Source: Membranipora membranacea
Lineage: Eukaryota > Bryozoa > Gymnolaemata > Cheilostomatida > Membraniporidae
Direction: 5' to 3'
DNA: 64,000 bases
Assembly: GCA_914767715.1 (NCBI GenBank)
Contig: OU612069.1
Coordinates: 992,001-1,056,000 of the forward strand
In this document: one piece after another, positions 12,118 through 24,500 of the stretch
Layout: each line of letters starts with the position of its first letter
How positions within the stretch are numbered: position 1 is the first letter of the stretch
Position numbers and translations under genes: made by a program
The notes under the pieces: model-generated
Database searches by the model: none
Seen by the model: only the letters and a program-made list of their open reading frames with translations
Told to the model about the DNA's origin: nothing

Positions 12118-13573
12118 ATGGATCAAGCTAATATATCCAGGGTCTGTCTTACAGTCTGCTTTGTTCTGCTTCTCTGTGGATTATCAAGGGCAGGTAGGTC
12201 GCCCTGTATTTTGGGTCAGTTTTAGAACATTCACTCATTCATGCTATTCATAGGATCAATGACAGTTTATGAATCAAATGAAAACAGGATAACAGTGTGT
12301 AAAATTAGGCTTAAAAGTTAGATTGAGAGTGTTGGAGTCAAAAAAACATGCTTAGTCGCAAAAGAAACAAGAGTGCTTTAACATCTCCAAACCGTGATAG
12401 GTACCTGCAATTAGCTTGAGGCATGTTGGTCAATGATGTATTAACTGACATCTGGCAATTATTTGAATCACCAATTTTTCTATTTTCTGGTTATCAAGGC
12501 AGTATAAAGAAACGTGGAATCTTGTAATGTTTCATTTTTCAAAATGTTGCATCAAATAACATTACTTTATATTGCATGATGAAATATTACAGATATACAG
12601 TGTAAAGCATGTTCTGGAGGTATCAACTCCAATTGTGCTCTGAATCCTGAGAGAGTTGTCAGTCAAATAACCTGTCCAGATAAATGTATCGTCTATGCGC
12701 GAATATATGCAAATGGTAAGACAATAAACATATCCCATAATGCCCCTCTTGTACTCTCTCATACACCAACAAAAGCAACACATATATAGACAGTCAGCGT
12801 CCTAACGAGGGTCGGTAAATTATCGCCATCATCACACACCTTGTATGTGAAAACAAAAATAACTAAGCTACACCGTAATGACAAGCGGGCTATTCGTGAT
12901 AATTGGCTTTGCATGAGGCCAGGAAAGTGTTCTACGAGCACATAACTTGTTGTTGGACTGTGTTATAGGTATTTCATATCATTCATAGGTAACACTCTGC
13001 ACTCCATGGCGCGAAATTGTGCAAACAGGATGATTCCCCTTGCAGTCCCGGCGAGATTTGAGAATAAATGTAGACAAGGAAATCCCCACTTCATAGAATG
13101 TACGCACACATGTGATACTGCGATCTGTAGCGACAACATCCAGTGGAACCCAGCCGGCTGGTAAGTACAACTAGTCCGACATTCCTCTTGTGACAAACAT
13201 AAATGGGTTTCTCTGCCACCTCCTCTTTTAACCAAAGAATCAGAATTAGGAATACAGTCTAATAACAAACACAACAGTTTAAATCTGTCTGCTGAGCATT
13301 GAATCACGTAAACTAAGTATATAACATATAATTTCAGCAGTTATTTATGATGATGCTGAGACCTTCTATCAGACAAGCACACCCTGTTTAATTCCTATCC
13401 ATTTTTTGCAGTTTCCATTGCTACTCTTACTTTCATTGACCATTTAACGGGTGTAATAGTAGCACAGGAATTTTAAAAATTAGAATTAATTGTGGACTCT
13501 GCTGTATAACTTTTCTTCTATTTATAGGTATGAGAACGGTACCAGGATTGAAGGCACAGCTGGAGGTTATTAA
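12118..13573 (+). CDS. Secreted ten-cysteine Ly6/three-finger-like protein A (4 exons, 138 aa)
   Basis: Exons are 12118-12193, 12593-12715, 12989-13160 and 13528-13573, with phases 1, 1 and 2 closing into one frame. Residues 1-25 are a signal peptide with a hydrophobic core (CLTVCFVLLLCGLSRA). The mature part has ten cysteines (29, 32, 40, 53, 57, 77, 94, 104, 108, 113), opening IQCKAC and closing CTHTCDTAICSDN. This resembles Ly6/uPAR three-finger domains, although those usually have Asn directly after the last Cys, so the family call is tentative. The protein stops soon after the domain (EGTAGGY) with no GPI-attachment tail, so it should be secreted. It has the same four-exon structure and phases as the gene at 15554-29000, and exon 3 is nearly identical to that gene's exon 3, so the two are tandem duplicates. 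Confidence 0.82.
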
Positions 13574-15553
13574 TATGGCTATCCTAGACAAGAAAATTCA
13601 CATTCAACTGATTTCTTATTATTTTTTATATTGTATAATAATTGAGAAAAATGTGACAAACCCCTGTTGATTTGAAAATTACAAGAAATTGGTTGTTGTT
13701 AGACTGCATTTTAAGTTCATATCCAGTTTAAGATTACCGACGTTGAGAGTTTAGAAAGTATCCTAATGATGACAACATTTCAGATGATATAATTTGTTAT
13801 TCTAAGTACCGCGTCACTGTCTCTGCAGACTGTGTTGTGTTATGTTTTCGTTCTTTGCCGCTCATTAAACCATGATTTCGAGATTATATATTAATGTCTT
13901 ATTCTTTGAAAACCTGTACTGGTGACAAAGTTGAATCAAATTTGGTTGTTTTTCTCTTTATAAGAAATAAAAGTAGAAGTTATCCCAACTTAATGTCAGA
14001 TGGGACAACTCCCTACAATATTGACAATAACGCTACATGATGTGATCACAGTCGGTCGTTGATATAGCGCAAGAAGATGATTTCTTATTCATTCACACCT
14101 CATTGTGCCCCGTTCTTCCAGATTCCCCCAATTCCTGGTTTTATTGCTTCTCTTCTCTCATGTCCGCAAAAACCTCATACACAGCCACCGTTCATCAAAT
14201 GCTAAAAATGCAGTGCAAGTTTCCCGCACTCTGTCACAGCTGTTTCACTATGACATAAAGGGCCCACAGAGTTGCCTACACGGAAAGTATGGCTGGCAAA
14301 AATTCTTAATATTACAATATTCAGTGTCCGCAATGTCCCATATCTGATACTTTCCAGACCTGGGAGACACGGAGCCATTTATTAGTCTGTACATAGATGG
14401 TATTTTATTGATGTAACAACACCCAGGTATGTTTCACAGCATGATGAATCTGTAAACTTTGTACAAAGCAGCTCAAGTGTTGAGAAAATCACATACACTG
14501 CAAACCCCTATCCCTTGGTTAAATCATTCGATTCAATGTATCCGAAGGAGTCACTTTTAATTTGATGTATAGTTCATTTTCACAACAAGCACATTTCTAT
14601 TGATGGCATTCGTCACCACAGTTAGTTTTTTATCTGTAACGACTAAGTTTTATATTCCACTGATACTGTTATGGCAGTTGATTTCAAAGATAACCATGCA
14701 AGGCTTCCTCATGGATGTAGAGATAGGCGTGTCGCCATAGAAAGAGTTGCATCATTTTGATAACATCAGACATAATAAGATCCGACCTATTGTATAGCAG
14801 TATCATGTAGAGTGATATCTCTCTGGTAGAAATAAGATAGCTGATGGGAACATGATTAGATATAATGGAACTGTTCGCAGTCATAACAATAGGAAACTTG
14901 ATATACAGATTCAACCCAGTTATACTGGAGACAAGTTATTTTACTTTATCAAGTGTTCAAGCTATCTTCACCATTTGCGTGTTATTTGGAAATGAATAAT
15001 CATGAATACTCCAGGGCAAATGACAAGGATCTCAAGTATTAGCCTGAGTTCCTATGTCTCAAAAATGACAATTGTTGAGGGCGCTGCAGCACAGCCCTAC
15101 ATAGGCAAATCTTATTGAAATAAATGTGATTTGTCATGGAAACCAGCCCACAGCCTATGACCAATCAATCAAAATATCTAAAAAATGACATTATTACTCC
15201 TGCCTAGTATTACTCAGCGTATGACAAGCCTGCCTGCGCTGATGATGATTAATAATAAGAATAGTCCATCATCCGTGTAGGTCGCAGGGGTTCACATGTT
15301 GAGCTTGAACTTTATGACTAGATAAGAGACATTGAGTGGGAGATCGAGTAGTCACTCAAAGTTAGGACACAGCTTAGATAAGGCAAGGAAACAAGGAATC
15401 AGCTTATCATACAGCTGGTGTTTCAGTATCATACAGTGTTTGTGATACCAAGCTAAGCTAAGCAAGCCAAGCATCGAGTACCTGAAGAAGAGGCGCATTC
15501 TTCTTAGTCAACACAACCCAACATCTATAGAGATCCTCTAAGTCTAACTCAGG
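13574..15553. other. Intergenic spacer between the two Ly6-like genes
   Basis: No exon was recognised on either strand. The first few hundred bases are the 3' untranslated region of the upstream gene; an ATTAAA lies near 13864. The last ~200 bp presumably contain the 5' untranslated region and promoter of the downstream paralog, without a clear TATA box. Confidence 0.4.
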
Positions 15554-18500
15554 ATGGATATTACTAAGCTGATCAGTATCTGTATAGGAGTTTGTCTACT
15601 CGCTCCAATCATCGACGCAAGTAAGTCTGTCTGTTCAGTAATCAGAATGCCAGTATGGCTTAAATTATAATGTTTTTCTGTCACCACCTTAACTTACTGG
15701 AATGAGTGTTTAACATCGAGTGTTGTTTGGTCAATCTTCCTAGTATTGGACATTTGAAAATTTGGTATGTATTATTTTCTCATGTTCACTTCACATTACA
15801 TCATGTTATATTATGTAATTATTCTATTATTTATAGAGATACAGTGCAAAGTATGTACCGGTATCAAGGGCTCTGACTGTGAACTATATCCAGGGAAAGG
15901 AGCTATCGAGTTACCCTGTGAAAAATGTATCGTGTTTGCTCAAATCTATGATAATGGTAATACTATAAATATCTTCCCTTAATGCCCCTGGGCTAAGTTC
16001 TCATCTGTATTGAAAACTAGCCCAGCTACAAGTGAGCATTAAGTTTAGCTCTTTTTTGTGACAGATTAAGAGGGGGCTCAGTTAGTTTAAGTACCAGGTT
16101 TCATGCAGTCTACTGATTACTGATGTTCGTGGCCCTCAAATGCCCATAAAGGATGAGGGATGTGAATCACCTATTGCAGCAAATATCTCACCACAATTGC
16201 TTCGGGATGTGGCAAGTAATAAAACCTACTATCTTAAACCTGCGCCACTGGATTCAAACAGTAGACAAGAAAACAACCGCGTGAGAGTCAGTACACCATC
16301 ATTCCATGATCACTTAAAGAGTACTCAGTGATAGTTAGTTTCGTATAAGATCCAAATTTGATCCACAACTATACGATTTATGTGTCATGAAGGTTCAAAC
16401 CACTCTTTTTGTTGCAGGTAATGGTCTACACTCTATGCAGCGAGATTGCGCAGAGAGGATTATTCCCAACACAGTCCCTGCAGAATTTACGAATACATGT
16501 AAGGATGATAACTCACACTTCATAGAATGTACGCACACATGTGATACTGCGTTCTGTAGCAACGACATCCAGTGGAACCCTGCGGGCTGGTAAGTAAATT
16601 ACTTAATCCTTACAACTCCAGGGTAATAAGGTAACTGGTTCGGAATTGCCCTCTCACGTTAAAACCTTCAAAAATGAAGAGTTGCCCTCTCTCTTCGAAT
16701 TTTCACAGGCTTTGATACGATTGGCCCATTACATCTTACTTTTTTCTTATTGGCCTGTTCAATAACTTCATACTGATTACAATATCTGTGTTGGGGAACA
16801 CTGAGTTAGTTATCGATATTGCTAGTAGTCAACTTTCTGAACAGCAGTCAGACTCAGTGGCACCAATCAGTTACTTCACAGACACATAAGACCACGATGA
16901 AGAGATGATGAGCCAACTCAGCTTCACAAGAAGAAGAATGAAATTAGATCAGCTGTGAATGGACTTGATTGAATCAATTTGTTGTAGCTCTCAGGTAAAT
17001 AAATGTTATTTAGTATCTAATTTATTTGGTACACTACTATTCTACTACTTAGTTGTGAGTGAAAAATGAGTAGACTAACTAAGAAGTCTAGCTAGTAACT
17101 GTTAGTTACTATCACTACTAGTAGCTTTCTGTAGTTTGCCAATGGTACCAGTCCAATGTACATGGGCAGTGTAATATCAAGCAATGAGAAGGACTCCTAA
17201 GAGTTGTAAGAGGGGGGGGAGGCTCATACAAGTCCAAGGAGTTTACTCCTTACTCCTCGCTTTGTTGTTTGTTGGTGGTGGCATGTTTAGGTGGGCAACT
17301 CTCGTGCAACTAATTGTCTAGAACTGTTATTGCTAATCTACTATGGCTACATGTAGGCCTACATACTTTACATTGTAAGGAAATGCCCCCTCTCTTTACT
17401 ACAACTACAGCCTATGTAGGCTGGGTCTTGTATTTGTATAAAGTGTGTGCATAGGCCTTGCCTCGGCGCAACTGACGGATCATTATTGCTTTATGTCAAC
17501 CATTCCCAACTGTCTGAGACTGGTGGGGTCACCCTTAAATACAAACTATATACATATTAGTATACACTTTATTTACTGATCAAGCATGCGCATATAAGAC
17601 CAAGTGGTACATCATCATCTAGCTTAGTAGGCGAGACCTGCTTTTAGCTTCGTTCGAGAATTGGCCACTAATCAATTGAACTATGCTCACTCTTGTGTGA
17701 ACTATTTGCGAACAAATTTATCTAAGGAGCGAGGATATTGAGCATTTAAGTTGTAATGATCTTTTGGTTTACAAAGCACAGCTCATGCTAATTGAAATAT
17801 TCCCTGGTCTATAATGTAATAAATAATATACCAACCCCGATCACCAGAGGAAGGAAACCAGTGCAGACCTTGCCTTTTGCCAATGGTATTGAATTCGAAT
17901 GATTTGTTGGCTGTACAGAGTCTCAACTGCGTCACAGTGGTCATTTCATTATAATAAGCAGTGATCGGGGAGGGGGGCGGATTGCATATAATATTACATG
18001 TGTGGGCTCTTTGAGTTGCAAGCATGTACTTCGCCTTAATTCAGGGTCAACCACTGACAACCATTGGCTATAGGGGTCTGTAGTTGGAGAGTAGAGAAAT
18101 TGGTTGCTGAGAGAAACTAGACCATTGCCAGCTTGCACACAATTGCAAAAGTTTCCCAAATGTAAATCTTCATCAATAGAATGGTGTATTCAAGTGTTGT
18201 AGAGGTACTAGCTCTCTAGAGTATAACGCTGGTTTAATTATTCGTCTTGTTAATTTGGGAAAAAAGTAGATAGGCCTAGATACAAGAAATGACTCCTTTT
18301 GATTGCAGATTTTTTTGTATTTTAGTCTACATTGTAACGCAACACAGACCGCAGAATAGTACTGAGAACAGTACAATGAAGAAGAGAGTGTTTGGGTGGT
18401 TTATAGCAGATGTGATACAACTCGTAGTATCAATAGTCGTTCAGCTTACTCAATTCAAACAGGTAAGCAGACAATCAAGTTTTCAATTTCGGTTGTAAAA

Positions 18501-21500
18501 TTTGATTAGGTTGCAGCAGGGAACTGACCCAGAAAGGCTTGAGATGGCTGGGGTTATAAGCATCGATATCTCCACTGTTCCACTTGCATCGAGCATCGTT
18601 AGTAATATAATGATATAAATGTCAGGTGATATGTGTAGGCTAACTGATGATAATTGCGTCGGTGCAATCGTTGAAGTATCATGGCATAAATTTGGTAAAA
18701 CTGCTTGAACACTGGCAGGCCTCAGCAAGAATTTTTCATTGAAGCCGGCCAATTAGTGTAATTAGGAGTTCAGTGACTATCGGAGTTGTGCTCTTTTTTT
18801 CATGGAGGGAACAACTCTCTCCATCTCGCAACATCAAGTCACCTCTTCCCTATATTCCACCCTCCTTGCCACAGCTCATTATCATGAATGATCATTTTAG
18901 TTACAAATTTGCTGGCGTTATGTGCTGATCAAACCTATAGATCGAGTGTTTCCATTCCAAGACACCAGATATAAACTTCACAAACTTCTTCACCAATGGC
19001 TGGCAAATCTGTTTCCATCATAGGGATTGTAGATTTAACCAGTGTTGTGTTATTTGTAATTTGGCAACATGCTAGAATCAAGCTCTCAATGCAGAGAAAA
19101 TTGAAGGGTCCAGGGATGAACCTTGTAGCAGCAAAGCCTTGTTATAAGACTGCAAATAATTTGAATGCAAATAATGTACTTAGGACATTAGAATGTATTA
19201 TATTCATGCTTTATCACATCATCAACTAAATATTTGTTGCAGAGAATACAGGAGAAAGACTGATTCAGTATGGCATGATAATGGCAGAGTTACGCATCAG
19301 AACCTTTGGTGGTTTGAATTCTGTCCTGAGAAATCTTGATGTACCGAGTGAGTGTCTGAGTGTCAAATAGTTACATTATTATGATTCATGATGGGTCATG
19401 ATATACTCTTCGCTACCCTGACGCAGTGATCATTTGTATTTGATTGTCCAAATCAAGGATACCATCGGTAGCCTAATTGGTAACCATATCTCATACTCAT
19501 TGAAAGACCCCCCTCCCTCCCTCCCTTCACCTGCTATCTACCTTATCAACCTAAATAGTGGTTAACTAATTAGATTGATAAGGTAGATTGCAGGTGAAGG
19601 AAGGGGGGGGGGGTGAATGAAATGATAATGAAATCTGTCTCTTAAAGTATTGTCAATTGTTTGATTGTGGTTATCATGGGGCATTTAACTTCCCAACATA
19701 TGTTGGTGTGTGGGTAACTCTAGGTCACAGGCCCTAAAAAGAATTAAACAGCATAAAACTTGTTTCTAATTTATAGTCAACTAAACGTATAGCCTTGGGA
19801 GTAAGTATTAGCTAAAATTTAGTTTAGCTAGTCTTGAGATGACTTAATGTAAGCTAGCATTAAATTTTGGCTAGTGAAGGTTGAAGTCCATGAAAAGAAA
19901 AAAAAGGGTGGGCGTATGTTTGCTACTCTTGAAGTTAGCTTTTTCAAGCCTGCGCAAAATGAAGAAAATTTCCTCCTATGAATACTTTACTCCTCTATGG
20001 AACTTTTTATGAACATTATATCTGCTTGATTTTGATTACTGTACCTTACATTTTAGAACGTACCTGAGGCATTGGATTAGCAGGATGTTGGCATCTATTG
20101 ACATTTGACTACCGCGTCAAACAACTTGAAGGCAGATAGGAAGAACAAGTATTCATCAGATAAAGTGGTAAGCTACTCTCACACTACTCTGTAAGTCTAC
20201 TCATTCTTCACGACTGAGTAGTAGAATAGTACTCTACTACTCAGTCGTGAAGAATGAGTAGACAAACTAAGAAGTCTAGCTAGTAACTGTTAGTTATTAA
20301 CACTACTAGTAGCCTTCTGTAGTTTGCCAATCAGGGGTGTCTTTCAATTAGAAAGAGCGATACTTTACTAAAGCAAATTATCACTATCGCATCACTCGAA
20401 ATTATTGCCCACTTGGTCTTTCAACTAGAGAACATCACTCCCAAATCGCTCGCTCAGAATGTATATAGTTCAATCATTGACTGAAAGATTTGAAAGTGAG
20501 ACCCCTAGCAGGTATTGCTCACTCACCTGGTGAGCGATCAGATTGTGATTTTGGTTTTTAAGTGTTGTGTTATTTGTAATTTGTTAAAATGTTAAAATGT
20601 TAGAATCCGGCTCCAAATGCAATGATCTCAGTGCCCTAACTTCATATCTAGATAGGGTGAAAGAAAGAGGGCTTACACGGTTTTCATCAGTAATAATACA
20701 TCTGGTAAAAAAATCCAAAACTAAGAATTGCGAAAAAAATTCATCCTCAGCCATTCATATTTGTTGAGCCGACCTCAGCTGTTTCAGGGGAAACAAATTT
20801 GGTCCATAGTCAATGTATTATATAATATGTGCCGAAATGTGAGTTGCTGGCAGTCAATGTAACATTGTGTATACCCTAAGAGAGTTAAGTATTTGCAGCA
20901 GTGAAAATTCACAAATAGCTACATTTAAAGCAAGCTAACATTTGCTCTCATTTCTTCATATAGACTCCCACCTCCGCTAGAGGAGTAATTTACTGCAAAT
21001 CATCTTTAGACAACTATCCTGAATACTATGTAATATCAAGTTTATCGTCCTATTGTATTTAGAGTGATATATGAATATCTCAAAAAACTCAATATTCACA
21101 CCCGTATATATATATAATATGTGGTTTTAGATCAGAAGATGATTTGATGGTATTCAGTAGCTAATAAACCATGGCTCCCCGCCAGAAATTGCCAGAAGAT
21201 TAAACCGTGAGTTACTTCAATACCATTGACCCCACTTTCAATGATGGAATTACTCTAGTGGAGTAATGTTAGTTCAATGGGAAAAGTTTGCATTTCGAGA
21301 AAATGGCTTGAAGTAATAAAATTATGGCTAGCCAACAGTTTCTCAACTCCGTCACTTGACATTAACTTCCAGTGGGTGACCTCATGTTCAAAAGTTTAAG
21401 ATACTTGGGTTTTAATGAGCTCATTGGATGGTTGTGACAGGGTTGTCACATCCAATTCTTGAGAAAGGCACCCAAGTGCCTTCGGAGTTCTCCTCTACTA

Positions 21501-24500
21501 CAAAAACTAAGTGCAGACAACCATTGCAGTACTAACAGTCTGCTGAATAACAATGAAAAAAGCATGGCTGTAAATGCTGTTGGCAAATTCCCACATGATT
21601 ATAATATAAGTTGTATGTCAATCAAAATATTTTCACCCCTGCATTTCCGGTTGCTCCAATCCTAGTAAAATCCAAGTAAAACGATGTTGTCTTGTGTTGA
21701 TGGCTGGAGGGGGAGCAGCTCCAAATATATGCAAATTAGATTTGTATGGTACTTCAAAAAGTGCTGTTTTGATGTGGCCGTGTGGGCCTACATACATCTC
21801 AATTCGGAGTTTAGTGGACAGTCATAGCTTCATCATATTCTATAGACGGCATACAATAGATAGCTGTCAGGAGGTCATTTCTCACAGATATACTCATATA
21901 TGGTGTCCCAAACTCCGCACATAATTTTTTTCTACAACAATCTTACCGTTGTTTTGAGTTCACATCATGAAATTTCTACATACAAGATTATTTTTTACAG
22001 TTTTACTATTTGGAGGAGTGAACGTAGAATGGGGACAGTGAATCAGAAGATATACGACAGAGCATCATACTCAGCAGATTTCTCACACCTTGTCACCCAC
22101 CACCAATACCCCCCCTCCCACCCAAGGTATGTATGGGCTTGAATGATCACCAATGCTTATCTATCAATATTTTGGGAGTCACCAGCAAAATTATTATGTC
22201 AAACAATGTAATCCTCTGATTCATGATTGTTGCTACATCACTTAGACGCGTATTATATATAGTTTTTTTTGGTGATGGGTTGCGGTAAATATCGAATATA
22301 CCAAATATATCAAATTGAGGATACTTTAGCCAGCGACACGTTGACACCCTCCCTCTAATTTAGCCACAATCGCTCTGAAAGTATGACACGGTGATTGATA
22401 TACATTTTTCTTCTTTTCAGACTATAATTGAGACTCATGGTGGTATAGAGCGGACACCAGTCATGACACATCAAATATGCACCATAAGCACCTCCTACGA
22501 TAGTGAACTATCACAAAAGTCACACTCTTATATCTGCGCAGCACTATGTTGTCACTGCATACTGTTGAATCGATAGATCAAAAAGTAGTGCCACATAAAC
22601 TTTCCCCATATGATAATTGATAGGGATGGGCACATGCTCTCATTTTATCAAAGTTTCAAGCTGTTCAGTGTTCACATTTGTATTGATATATCGATTGACT
22701 TTAGGGCATTTCTTGCGCTTACTGGTATTTTATTATCCTGTTGACAATCGCAGGAGGCCTTCTAGGGTTGTTGATTGTCAATGCCAATGTTTTGTGGGTT
22801 AACATATGCAAGAATAACATCTAAACTTTTTAGTACTTTCTACTGAATCAATTTTTTTTTGGACAGTTTATCGTTCTCACCTCGTCGATTATTCATAATT
22901 TTTCATTCCAATGCTTTGCATCCTATTCAGGTATCAGTGAACTTTAGTTCAATGCAGGTATTCCTACTGTGGATTAACATGTATATCAGGTTTATCCCTG
23001 TGTTAAGCTTCTTATGGCTCATAGAGGGTTGCAGTTAGGTGGGAATCGGTGCTGCTAGTACACATTTTTTGGTTAGTGAGGTCCAAGACTACTATCCTGG
23101 TTAGTAGTTAGTACAAGGCAGTTTAATAATTTTTAGAAATTAGTACAAAGCAGCTTGCCAATTGATAGAGGATTATAGTACGATGGCACTGCTTGCATAA
23201 ACTTTGCTAATATTGAACCCTCCTTGCTATAATCATCACCATGGTAGTATCATTGCTCGTAAAGAGTTAGTTATTTTTTTATTTCTCATCTAAACAAAAT
23301 TCCCTGTCCAGTGGTACAAATTATGACTCTGTAAGACCGGTGTGAGAGTATTTGTGTTCAGATATATACAAAATAAGTTTAGTTGTACACTTTTTTGTGT
23401 GTTTCAATACCTCATCATTCATTTCTGTTATTGCTGGGTGGTTAAAAGTTATATAGATAGATCAGGAATCTTGTTTAGAAGAAGTTTATTCTAAACTTTC
23501 CTTCTACACCCTCTAGATTTTAAGATATATCAATTTTTACAACCCCTTATCATTTTTAGGAATTTCAACAAGAATAGCTAACCAGAGGGATTATATAGAT
23601 GACACACTAAGGGTTAATCTACGCTCCTTGGGATTTTTTAGCGTGGATGGCTTTCATTAGCTGTTTGTTGGCTGAAGATGTTCTGGGCATGGAGCGCAAG
23701 CTCTGAATTTTATGGAATGTGGGTAGAGAGGAGCAAGGGTAAATCAAACCAAGGAGTAACAGCTTCCCCTGTTACTTCTTGATCAAACAGACCTATAGTT
23801 CAATGACACAATAGAACTCGTTTGTACGGAATGTCTGATGGTCACTGTAAATTCTAAATATATCAATGCAGGCGATAACATTAAGCTGATAGCTTTGAAA
23901 GATTATGTGCTACAAGACTGTCCAGGCAATTATTTATCGCTCTAAATCTTGACTGATGTAATGGCCCTACAAGCCCCTAATCTGGCAACCCAGCCGCCTG
24001 TCTAAGCTACCGGTCTTATATATAACAGAATAAATATCAGTGTGGGTATTCCTTTGGCAGGAATTTGTTGAGATGATTGGAACAAGGAGTAAAAGTACTC
24101 CTTGATTGGAACTCCAGACTATAGCTGCATTGTGGAAATCCTGTCGTAATGGTCGAAACTTCTAGGAAATGTATTTGGTAGACCACATGGAACTGATGCA
24201 TCGATGTTGTTCTGCCCGCCATTAAGGCATTAATATTTCGCCGCCCATGCCTCGGGATGGGCGAGTGATATGACATCGGATTTTAATCAACCTTTTTAAT
24301 CAACGATACTAGCCACATCACTCAATTATATGCAATTGATTTGAAATGAACTGTTAAAAAAATTAAACCTTTGAAAGTTGAAAATTGTATTAATCTGGAG
24401 TAGGTTGGTGAAATCAGTCTTGATATTCATTGATAAACCTTTAGGTTGAAAGAACTTTCAACACACCAAACTTTTCAATGCATGCATTCAATGGCTACAA

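Noticed and set aside
18996-19229. Open frame starting MAGKSVSIIGIVDLTSVVLF
   Set aside because: Its sequence is partly shared with non-coding DNA near 20560, and no family resemblance is convincing.
21999-22126. Exon-like segment between a T-rich acceptor and a GTATGT donor, reading MGTVNQKIYDRASYSADF
   Set aside because: The next plausible acceptor (before 22421) does not continue the frame and no domain is seen; chance open stretches between splice-like sites are common here.
23802-23946. Short open stretch with IELVCTECLM and a TAA stop on the plus strand
   Set aside because: There is no good acceptor, and it shows no cysteine pattern matching the neighbouring Ly6-like genes.
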